Of a DNA stretch of 12,798 bases, positions 1-4,876 are shown in pieces. The position numbers and the translations under genes were made by a program. The stretch comes from Actinomycetes bacterium (GTDB lineage Bacteria; Actinomycetota; Coriobacteriia; WRKU01; WQUG01). Below the pieces are notes generated by a model. It was not told where the DNA came from, did not search any database, and was given only the letters and a program-made list of their open reading frames with translations. Numbering within the stretch: position 1 is the stretch's first letter; the number at the start of each line of letters is the position of its first letter. The stretch spans positions 1-12,798 of the forward strand of contig WQUG01000045.1 in NCBI GenBank assembly GCA_009785855.1, written 5' to 3'.

Positions 1-2
1 GA

Positions 3-632
3 CTGTGGATACCGGTGCCACCCGAGTATCGGACCTGGGGCGCTCCTCCCGCGATCGAGTTCATCGATGTACTCATGCGATATCGGGGAATAGCGACGTA
101 TTATGTTGGCTGGCTTTCCGCCGCAGCGCTTCTGGGCGCATCGCATCATGCCCCTCAGGTTTTCCAGGTTGCCACTCCTGCTCTTTCTGGCAGGGTGCAG
201 GTGGGACGTTCCGCGGTGCAGTTCTCTATCCGTCGCCATGTCGCTGACCTGCCGACGGTCCAGGTAGGAACGAAAAGTGGGACGGTCCCGGTATCAGATC
301 GGGCAGTCACGCTTCTCGATCTCGCCGCTGATATAAAGATCGCGGGTGGCCTGGATAACGTGGCCAACGTTGTCATGGAGCTGGCGGCAGGCGCTGAGTC
401 ACTGGTGCCAGAGATCATCGAGCTGGCTCCCTTCTACTCTGCTGCAGCTGTCAGGCGCCTGGGCTATCTTCTTGATACCTACACCGTGACCGCAGGCCTG
501 GACGACCTCGCCCGACTCGTTGCCCGGCATCCGGATGATCCGTCGCTGCTCGACTATGCCAAGCCTCGCAGGGGAACGGTCGACTCAAGCTGGGTGCTTG
601 ACATCAACACAGAGATCGAGCCTGACCTGTGA
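3..632 (+). CDS. AbiEi-family type IV antitoxin, 5'-truncated by the window edge
   Basis: The frame is open from base 3 with no in-frame start that fits a full protein; GTG at 15 is inside the conserved region, so the gene begins outside the window. The visible ~209 residues resemble the C-terminal part of AbiEi antitoxins: an APPAIEFIDVLM helix, the YYVGWLSAAALLGASHHAP segment, a VFQVATP strand, an arginine-containing strand (FSIRRHV), a VSDRAVTLLDLA helix, a GGLDNVANVVMELA helix and a VRRLGYLL helix. In known type IV systems AbiEi represses its own promoter through an N-terminal winged helix (not visible here) and counteracts the nucleotidyltransferase AbiEii, which is normally encoded just downstream. 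No AbiEii-like frame follows, so the gene is an orphan, a solitary regulator, or the remains of a broken pair. The family call is from pattern recognition of the motifs and is fairly secure; function in this strain is inferred. Confidence 0.72.
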   Translation: MWIPVPPEYRTWGAPPAIEFIDVLMRYRGIATYYVGWLSAAALLGASHHAPQVFQVATPALSGRVQVGRSAVQFSIRRHVADLPTVQVGTKSGTVPVSDRAVTLLDLAADIKIAGGLDNVANVVMELAAGAESLVPEIIELAPFYSAAAVRRLGYLLDTYTVTAGLDDLARLVARHPDDPSLLDYAKPRRGTVDSSWVLDINTEIEPDL

Positions 633-694
633 TCCCGTATGACTCCATAACTGCCTGGAGCGTCACACTGGTAAAACAAGAGCTGCTGGCGATC

Positions 695-836
695 GTGTGA
701 AAAGGTGAGCTCTTGGGCAGCTCACGCCTGGTGCCAGGCATGCACACACTCCAACGGGTGAAATTCCCGAGCACGCCCTGATAGTGGGAAGTGCATAATC
801 AGCTACACATTGACCCAGGTAGATACTACTGAGTCA
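695..836 (+). ncRNA. Structured-RNA segment, candidate 5' fragment of a group II intron
   Basis: This stretch folds compactly on the plus strand. GTGTG (695-699) pairs with CACAC (743-747) and encloses two hairpins: 705-711 with 719-725 (7 bp) and 726-731 with 734-739 (6 bp). Next come CGGG/CCCG (755-758 with 766-769), GCAC/GTGC (771-774 with 791-794) enclosing CCC/GGG (776-778 with 786-788), and TGAC/GTCA (811-814 with 833-836) enclosing GTAG/CTAC (819-822 with 826-829). GTGTG fits the GUGYG 5' end of group II introns, and GGGTGAAATTCCC and GATAGTGGGAAGTG look like domain I segments as I remember them. No reverse transcriptase gene and no domain V is present, so it would be a truncated, inactive remnant. 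A riboswitch-like or other structured RNA is the alternative. The pairing is read directly; the intron identity is inference. Confidence 0.4.
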
Positions 837-959
837 GGTAGAAAGTTTCAGGCGAAAGACGACATCTTTTGCGCGTGATCGCTTCTTACCGAGCGCCTCC
901 TTTGCCGAGGCGCTTCGGCAGAATTCAAGCGCTGACTGATGACTGAGAGTACGTTCCAT
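834..959 (-). pseudogene. 5' stump of a paralogue of the AbiEi-like/DUF559 gene
   Basis: Reading leftward from ATG at 959, codons 1-31 closely match the N-terminus of the complete gene at 1342-2388: MERTLSHQSALEFC against MERALSHQSALEFW, then SASAKEAL and KKRSRAK. After RSRAK the reading diverges (DVVFRLKLST) and stops at 834-836, giving only 41 codons. The homologous upstream promoter and inverted-repeat element are kept (see the repeat entries). The break lies at about base 870, next to the structured-RNA segment at 695-836, so a rearrangement or deletion probably removed the rest of the gene. It may still be transcribed from its -10 box, but a functional product is unlikely. Confidence 0.7.
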
Positions 960-1151
960 GTTACGATTTTAGCTCGGAGTGGCAGAAATGAACGGAAATG
1001 AGGCGCAATTTTCGGAGAGAGGGCGAAAATGGCCGATAAATGTAACGGGGGGTAGCTTTTTATCTGGAAAACCACGCATTGACTCCACATTTCCGTTCAT
1101 CTCTGCCATGCCAGCCCCGTTTCGCGGCATCACCCCCAGAGAGTGCGCCCA
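871..1151. repeat. ~280-bp duplicated gene-head repeat, copy 1
   Basis: This segment aligns with 2300-2578 over its whole length at a constant offset of 1429 to 1427 bases. It holds the first ~30 codons of the nuclease-like gene, its promoter, a 127-bp element bounded by inverted repeats (981-1107) and a short tail ending in AGAGAGTGCG. Identity is high in the coding part and the repeat arms and low in the core of the element, where copies share the TTTTCGGAGAG and GGGCGAAAA words and little else. The arms GGCAGAAATGAACGGAAATG (981-1000) and 1088-1107 are reverse complements at 19 of 20 positions. It could be a non-autonomous mobile element (MITE-like) or a conserved regulatory module copied along with a multi-copy gene. 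Confidence 0.8.
960..971 (-). promoter_or_regulatory. -10 element of the paralogue stump, leaderless arrangement
   Basis: On the minus strand TAAAAT (966-971) is followed by six bases (960-965) and then directly by the ATG at 959. This puts the expected transcription start on the A of the start codon, the same geometry as upstream of the complete copy (TATAAT). No convincing -35 hexamer is seen. Confidence 0.45.
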
Positions 1152-1200
1152 GCACCACACCACCCCGGCCCCCCGGCATCACCCCCAGAGAGTGTGCCCA
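1125..1200. repeat. 27-bp direct repeat at 49-bp spacing
   Basis: The stretch CGGCATCACCCCCAGAGAG plus eight more bases at 1125-1151 recurs at 1174-1200 with one difference (TGCG against TGTG). The C-rich spacer includes CACCACACCACCCC. A third, more divergent version lies at the end of the second gene-head repeat (about 2552-2578), so the unit belongs to the tail of that repeat and was tandemly duplicated here. Confidence 0.75.
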
Positions 1201-1263
1201 CCGCCACTCACATCCTTTGTCAGGAGAGACAACAGCAGTTGAGATCGTGCGCCAACTTGCTTT

Positions 1264-1325
1264 TACTCAACGCACTGAGTAACAATACTCAGGGCATTGA
1301 GTAATAATACTCAGGGCATTGAGAT
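1264..1325. promoter_or_regulatory. Array of 22-bp-spaced dyads, operator-like
   Basis: TACTCA occurs at 1264, 1286 and 1308, exactly 22 bp apart, and TGAGTA at 1276 and 1298, also 22 bp apart. Together they make the dyads TGAGTA-N4-TACTCA (1276-1291 and 1298-1313) and, equally, TACTCA-N6-TGAGTA (1264-1281 and 1286-1303). A degenerate half site TGAGAT follows at 1320. The array is flanked by a perfect 12-bp direct repeat, TTGAGATCGTGC, at 1239-1250 and 1319-1330. A period of about two helical turns fits co-operative binding of a dimeric repressor such as an antitoxin. The array lies just past the stop codon of the minus-strand gene, with no complete plus-strand gene to control, so it may belong to a lost gene. 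Short RNA hairpins at the 3' end of the minus-strand transcript are the alternative. Confidence 0.5.
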
Positions 1326-1341
1326 CGTGCTCAAACCTGAC

Positions 1342-2388
1342 CTATCTCCGATAGAGAAGCTGCTTGCGGAGCTCGAATTGACGCAGGATGAACTCGGGCG
1401 AATAGCGCAGACGCTTCTTGAGCTTTTTGCTCAACAATTCTGCCACCACGCGCATTCTGGCTACGTTCATGATCTGTGTTCTTGTCACCGTGATGACCGA
1501 CACGCCGGCTAACGACAGATGAGTGCGCCGGGTGGCGTCCCGGTTGATCCGCTCGGTCGTCGCGTGATACGTGTCACTATCGTATTCGATGTCGACCCGC
1601 TCTTTTGGCCAGTAGAGGTCACCGCGATAGGTCTGTTTCCCGGCGGGGAGGTCCACCTCGATGTGATAGTTAAGACGGGGCAGCGCAAAACCATAGCCGC
1701 CATGCCGGTAGGGTAAGCACAGCAGCAGGGTCAGGGCCGTCTCCATCGGAGAGTCCGCGCCGTCTGCGATGTAGCGTAAAGCCTTCCGGGCGTTCTTGCA
1801 GCCCTTCAGCCCCGTCGCCCGGGCGACGAAGGAATTCAGTTTCGCGACGCTGGTCAGTGCTGGCTCCTTGCGAAAACCCTGCTCAGGGTCGTTTTCTTTG
1901 TCCAGACGGTAGCCGCCGCAGAACTCATAGCCTACCATCATCAGATCGATCAGGGAAAGCTCGCAAGCTAGCTGCACGAAACACAACTCCGGGGAACAGA
2001 CGGTCAGATCCGGACGCACCTGGATAAGACTGCCGCGGGGCAGTATGCCGGAACAGATGTGGCAGTGCAGGCCACTGACCTCTGTACGGGCGCTGGTACT
2101 GCCGACCAGAAGATGCAGTGGCGTCGTCAGGCCCCAGGGGTTCTCTGCGGGGAGTTCTCCGATGGCTTCTGGTGATGGGCGTCCTCCGATGGCTTCTGGC
2201 GATGGACGCCCTCCCCTTGCTTCAGGTGATGGGCGATCTCTCCTTGCTTCAGGTGATGGACGCCCTCCCCTTGCTTCAGGTCTCACTGATAACGCCTTCG
2301 CGCGTGATCGCTTCCGGGTAAGCGCCTCTTTTGCTGAGGCGCCCCGCCAGAATTCAAGCGCTGACTGATGGCTGAGAGCACGTTCCAT
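1342..2388 (-). CDS. AbiEi-like/DUF559 nuclease-fold protein (348 aa)
   Basis: Start chosen at ATG 2388: the frame stays open 32 codons upstream, but that part lies in the repeated non-coding element, the paralogue stump begins at the same ATG, and a perfect TATAAT lies six bases before it. Residues 1-30 resemble the LSHxSALExWR opening of AbiEi-related proteins; 36-78 are a proline-rich linker made of 9-residue repeats (SPEARGGRP type). A middle domain (about 85-160) holds a CxxC (109-112), then HIEVDLPAG and the DUF559/Vsr-like core: SPMET (E216), RGDLYW (D257), VDIEYD (E268, D270), TYH, and NRDATRRTHLSLAGVSVITVTRTQ. D257 and E268 would be the metal-binding residues of a PD-(D/E)XK nuclease. 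Such architectures occur in actinobacterial type IV-like or defence-related genes, but activity is unproven and the target unknown. Coding sequence is less GC-biased than the operon to the right, suggesting an acquired gene. Confidence 0.75.
   Translation of the reverse strand: MERALSHQSALEFWRGASAKEALTRKRSRAKALSVRPEARGGRPSPEARRDRPSPEARGGRPSPEAIGGRPSPEAIGELPAENPWGLTTPLHLLVGSTSARTEVSGLHCHICSGILPRGSLIQVRPDLTVCSPELCFVQLACELSLIDLMMVGYEFCGGYRLDKENDPEQGFRKEPALTSVAKLNSFVARATGLKGCKNARKALRYIADGADSPMETALTLLLCLPYRHGGYGFALPRLNYHIEVDLPAGKQTYRGDLYWPKERVDIEYDSDTYHATTERINRDATRRTHLSLAGVSVITVTRTQIMNVARMRVVAELLSKKLKKRLRYSPEFILRQFELRKQLLYRR
2159..2281. repeat. 27-bp in-frame tandem repeat, about 4.5 units
   Basis: Units begin at 2159, 2186, 2213 and 2240, with a partial unit from 2267. 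Two sequence types alternate around CGATGGCTTCTGG and CCTTGCTTCAGGTGATGG. Because 27 is a multiple of three, gain or loss of units changes the length of the linker (residues about 36-78 of the minus-strand protein) without a frameshift. Each unit encodes SPEA-(R/I)-G-G-R-P or a close variant. Slipped-strand length variation between strains is likely. Confidence 0.85.
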
Positions 2389-2578
2389 GTCACGATTATA
2401 GTCCAGATCGGAAGAGATGAACGGAAATGAGGAGCGATTTTCGGAGAGGGGGCGAAAACGGGAGTAAAACACCCTAAACGCCACCTTTTCCTGGTAATAC
2501 TACGCGTTCAAGCCTCAAATCCGTTCATCTCTGCCACACCAACCCCGTTTCGTGACATCACCACAGAGAGTGCGTCCA
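2300..2578. repeat. ~280-bp duplicated gene-head repeat, copy 2, with inverted-repeat element 2410-2535
   Basis: This is the counterpart of 871-1151. Here it is intact at the head of the complete nuclease-like gene. The element is bounded by GGAAGAGATGAACGGAAATG (from 2410) and the arm at 2513-2535, reverse complements at 20 of 23 positions. It is 126 bp long, against 127 bp in copy 1, although the core has diverged. Conservation of the arms and overall length but not of the core suggests that structure or arm binding is what matters. Confidence 0.8.
2389..2400 (-). promoter_or_regulatory. TATAAT -10 box, predicted leaderless start of the nuclease-like gene
   Basis: On the minus strand a perfect TATAAT (2395-2400) is followed by CGTGAC (2389-2394) and the ATG at 2388. 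With the usual 6-base distance from -10 box to +1, transcription would start on the start codon itself. There is no Shine-Dalgarno sequence, which agrees with leaderless translation, common in actinobacteria. At 16-18 bp spacing the -35 region (about 2417-2424) falls in the inverted-repeat arm and matches TTGACA poorly, so an activator or a repressor binding the arm is possible. Confidence 0.6.
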
Positions 2579-2654
2579 TCACAGCACCCTGATCCCTGCG
2601 ACGAGCACTCCCATGACCCCCCAGCCCTGGCCACATCACCGACTCAATCGACAG

Positions 2655-2735
2655 CTCTGTCGGCGGCGGAGGCGGCGGAGGCGGGCGGCGGAGGCGGCGG
2701 AGGCGGGCGGGGGGGGGAGTGGGAGGTGAGGGGGG
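2655..2735. repeat. GGC/GGA-rich low-complexity tract with G9 run and G-quadruplex motif
   Basis: From about 2655 the plus strand is a run of GGC, GGA and GGG triplets, ending in nine consecutive G (2709-2717). Runs of three or more G at 2705-2707, 2709-2717, 2721-2723 and 2730-2735, separated by 1, 3 and 6 bases, meet the usual G-quadruplex pattern. The long open frame through this tract (Ala/Glu/Gly only) is not judged coding. Confidence 0.6.
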
Positions 2736-2770
2736 TGCTCGCGTACGCGAACGCCCCCCTCACCTCCCAC
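2719..2770. repeat. 52-bp near-perfect palindrome
   Basis: GTGGGAGGTGAGGGGGG (2719-2735) is exactly complementary to 2754-2770, a 17-bp stem. The centre (2736-2753) continues the dyad with one G:T pair and one mismatch through TCGCGTACGCGA, itself a perfect palindrome. The element would form a very stable cruciform or RNA hairpin. No T-run follows, and the two flanking genes diverge, so a terminator is not the obvious explanation. A REP-like or BIME-like repeat is more likely. Confidence 0.8.
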
Positions 2771-2810
2771 TTGTGCATGCGAACGCCCCCCTCACCTCCC
2801 ACTTGTGCAT
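2747..2810. repeat. Two exact 32-bp tandem repeats
   Basis: The unit starting GCGAACGCCCCCCTCACC occurs at 2747-2778 and again, identically, at 2779-2810, followed by a diverged third start (GCGACAGCACC at 2811). Each unit contains one right arm of the palindrome at 2719-2770, so the single left arm can pair with either copy. This looks like expansion of half of a palindromic repeat. Confidence 0.8.
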
Positions 2811-2894
2811 GCGACAGCACCCCCTGTGACAGCACTCCCGACCCTCCCTCGCATCCCACTCAACAGGCAGCGAGACGCAGCTCCCGTGTTGCGC

Positions 2895-2900
2895 TATACT
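2895..2900 (+). promoter_or_regulatory. Candidate -10 box for the carboxylase operon
   Basis: TATACT is the best -10-like hexamer upstream of the first operon gene and would give an untranslated leader of about 80 nt. No good -35 hexamer is found at 16-18 bp. The remaining sequence between 2579 and 2989 is repeat or low-complexity DNA without a further gene. Confidence 0.3.
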
Positions 2901-2989
2901 GGTTCAGTTACGAAAACGTGCGCCGGGCGCCTCTGTGCGAGGGGATAAGCTGTGTCCGGTTCTTTGACAACAGACCGAAGGAGGTTGCC

Positions 2990-4876
2990 GTGAGACCAGT
3001 GAACATCACTGATACCACTCTGCGTGACGCGCATCAATCACTGTGGGCAACGCGGATGACCATCGGGGATATGCTGCCCATCCTGGACAAGCTGGATACG
3101 GTGGGCTTCTGGTCGCTCGAATCCTGGGGCGGCGCCACCTTCGACACCTGCCTGCGCTTCCTGGACGAGAACCCCTGGGAGCGTCTGCGTACGATCCGCG
3201 CGCACTGCCCCAAGACCCGCCTGCAGATGCTGCTGCGCGGACAGAACCTCCTGGGCTACCACCACTACTCCGATGACGTCGTGCGGCGTTTCGTCTTCGC
3301 CTGCAAGCGCAACGGTATCGACGTGATCCGCAACTTCGACGCGCTCAACGACATCCGCAACCTCAAGACCTCGGCCGAGGCCATGCTGGAGTGCGGGGCG
3401 CACTTCCAGGGCGCCATCAGCTATACGATCAGCCCGGTGCATACCATCGATTCCTACCTGGATTACGCCGCTGAGCTCAAGGAGCTCGGCGCCCAGAGCA
3501 TCGTCGTCAAGGACATGGCCGGCATGCTCACCCCCTTCAGGACCGAGAAGCTCGTCAAGGCGCTGGTCGATGAGATCGGCCTGCCCGTGAGCGTGCACTG
3601 CCACTACATCGGCGGCATGGCCCCGATGAACTACATCAAGGCGGTCGAGGCGGGGGCGACGACCTTTGATTCGGCCTGTGTGGCGCTTGCCTTCGGCAAC
3701 AGCCAGCCGGCGACCGAGACCATGGTCGCCGCCCTGCAGGAAAGCCCCTGGGACTCGGGACTCGACCTCGATCTGCTCTTCGAGATCGCCGAGTACTGGG
3801 AAGAGGTCCGCGAGGTCAACCACATCAAGCGCGGGACCACCTCGCTGCTCTCGCTGGAGGTCTTCTCGCATCAGGTGCCGGGCGGCATGATGTCTAACCT
3901 CATCAGCCAGCTCGAGGTCCAGAACGCCAAGGACCGCCTGCCCGAGGTGCTCAAGGAGATCGCCGTGGTGCGCGCAGAGGTCGGCTATCCGCCGCTCGTG
4001 ACGCCCATGTCGCAGATCGTCGGGACCCAGGCGGTGCTCAACGTGCTCACGGGCAAGCGCTGGGACATCGTGCCCCAGGAGATGCGCGACTATCTGCTGG
4101 GCTACTACGGCAAGGCGCCGGCGCCGCTCAACGCCGAGGTCATGGCCAAGGTGCTCGGCGACGAGAAGCCGCTCGATCCAAAGACGCCGCCGTCGACGCT
4201 TGCGAAGGGCAGCTATGAAGAGGCGGCCGAGGAGCTGGGGGATCTGGCGCGCAGCGAAGAGGACGTGCTGATGTACGCGCTCTTCCCCAACGAGGCGCAT
4301 GCCTACTTGAGCAAACACCGCGAGGGTGTGGAGAATGCCGTGTTCATGATGGCCGACGAGGCCCGGGTGGTACGAGAGGACGAAGGAGATATGGACGTCA
4401 AGCAGATCAGCGAGCTCATCAAACAGGTGGAGGAAAGCGACGTCGCCGAGATCATCATCGAGGAAGGCGACAACAAGATCACCCTGCGCAAGGCGGGGGC
4501 GATTGCGGCTGCGGCCCCTGTGGTGGCGCCGTCATCGGCGCCGGCCTCGTCAGCGACACCGGCACCGATACCGGCGCCGTCATCGCAGGCGCCAGGAGCA
4601 GAGTCCCCTGACGTCTCCGGGGGGCGTTCGGCCTCCTGGAAGGCGGTGGCCTCTCCGATGGTCGGCACCTTCTATGCGTCGGCCTCGCCCGAGGCGGCGG
4701 TCTTCGTCGAGCTGGACAGCGAGTTCGCGGCGGGAGACACGCTCTGCATCATCGAGGCCATGAAGCTCATGAACGAGATCAAGGCCGAGGAAGCGGGCGT
4801 CATCCGCGAGGTCTGCGTGGACAACGCGGCGCTTGTCGAGTATGGCGCGCCGCTCTTCTACTACGAGGCGCTGTGA
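2990..4876 (+). CDS. oadA: Carboxyltransferase domain (OadA/PycB type) fused to full-length AccB biotin carrier
   Basis: Start chosen at GTG 2990: AAGGAGG (2978-2984) lies 5 bases upstream, and homology begins at NITDTTLRDAHQS; the upstream open frame is repeat DNA. Residues 5 to about 460 are the carboxyltransferase of pyruvate carboxylase, oxaloacetate decarboxylase alpha and transcarboxylase 5S: TTLRDAHQS (D13), the VVKDMAG lysine (K174) and the VHCHYIGG metal histidines (H203, H205). From M468 the protein is a complete AccB: MDVKQISELIKQVEESDVAEIIIEEG, an Ala/Pro-rich linker (about 500-545) and a biotinyl domain with EAMKLMNEI (biotin on K592). Most likely it moves a carboxyl group from biotin to pyruvate, together with AccC encoded next. 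No OadB/OadG membrane genes are seen, so a Na+-pumping decarboxylase is not favoured. Whether the carrier also serves acetyl-CoA carboxylase is open. Confidence 0.85.
   Translation: MRPVNITDTTLRDAHQSLWATRMTIGDMLPILDKLDTVGFWSLESWGGATFDTCLRFLDENPWERLRTIRAHCPKTRLQMLLRGQNLLGYHHYSDDVVRRFVFACKRNGIDVIRNFDALNDIRNLKTSAEAMLECGAHFQGAISYTISPVHTIDSYLDYAAELKELGAQSIVVKDMAGMLTPFRTEKLVKALVDEIGLPVSVHCHYIGGMAPMNYIKAVEAGATTFDSACVALAFGNSQPATETMVAALQESPWDSGLDLDLLFEIAEYWEEVREVNHIKRGTTSLLSLEVFSHQVPGGMMSNLISQLEVQNAKDRLPEVLKEIAVVRAEVGYPPLVTPMSQIVGTQAVLNVLTGKRWDIVPQEMRDYLLGYYGKAPAPLNAEVMAKVLGDEKPLDPKTPPSTLAKGSYEEAAEELGDLARSEEDVLMYALFPNEAHAYLSKHREGVENAVFMMADEARVVREDEGDMDVKQISELIKQVEESDVAEIIIEEGDNKITLRKAGAIAAAAPVVAPSSAPASSATPAPIPAPSSQAPGAESPDVSGGRSASWKAVASPMVGTFYASASPEAAVFVELDSEFAAGDTLCIIEAMKLMNEIKAEEAGVIREVCVDNAALVEYGAPLFYYEAL
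4383..4393 (+). promoter_or_regulatory. Possible internal ribosome binding site and ATG at the AccB junction
   Basis: AAGGAG (4383-4388) lies two bases before the in-frame ATG at 4391, which is exactly where AccB-like sequence begins (codon 468 of the fusion). The spacing is shorter than optimal. It may be the fossil of a separate accB start or an active internal start giving a 161-residue free biotin carrier, a normal AccB length. Confidence 0.35.

Noticed and set aside
750..794. Cobalamin riboswitch suggested by GGTGAAATTCCC and GCCC words
   Set aside because: The order and spacing of the conserved boxes do not fit, and no B12-related gene follows. A group II intron fragment explains the fold better, though this needs a covariance search.
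979..1242. 87-codon plus-strand open frame starting MAEMNGNEAQFSERG
   Set aside because: It is a read-through of the inverted-repeat element and the C-rich repeats, which are better explained as non-coding repeat DNA; no ribosome binding site is seen.
1264..1325. Dyad array as a CRISPR array
   Set aside because: The repeated half sites are 6 bp at a 22-bp period with nearly identical intervening bases; there are no spacers of variable sequence and no cas genes.
1297..1512. Short plus-strand frame starting at a TTG inside the dyad array
   Set aside because: Most of it is antisense to the C-terminus of the nuclease-like gene, and the start lies within the repeats.
2389..2484. 32-codon N-terminal extension of the nuclease-like protein
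   Set aside because: It translates the inverted-repeat element and the -10 box. The paralogue stump begins at the equivalent internal ATG.
2552..2989. Upstream extension of the carboxyltransferase gene by 146 codons
   Set aside because: The extension runs through the duplicated repeat tail, the G-rich tract and the palindrome. The ideal ribosome binding site and the start of family homology are at GTG 2990.
3038..4318. Long minus-strand open frame (426 codons) opposite the carboxyltransferase gene
   Set aside because: It is antisense to a clearly conserved gene; its composition (His, Arg, Leu, Asp-rich) is that of a GC-rich shadow frame and it has no recognisable domain.
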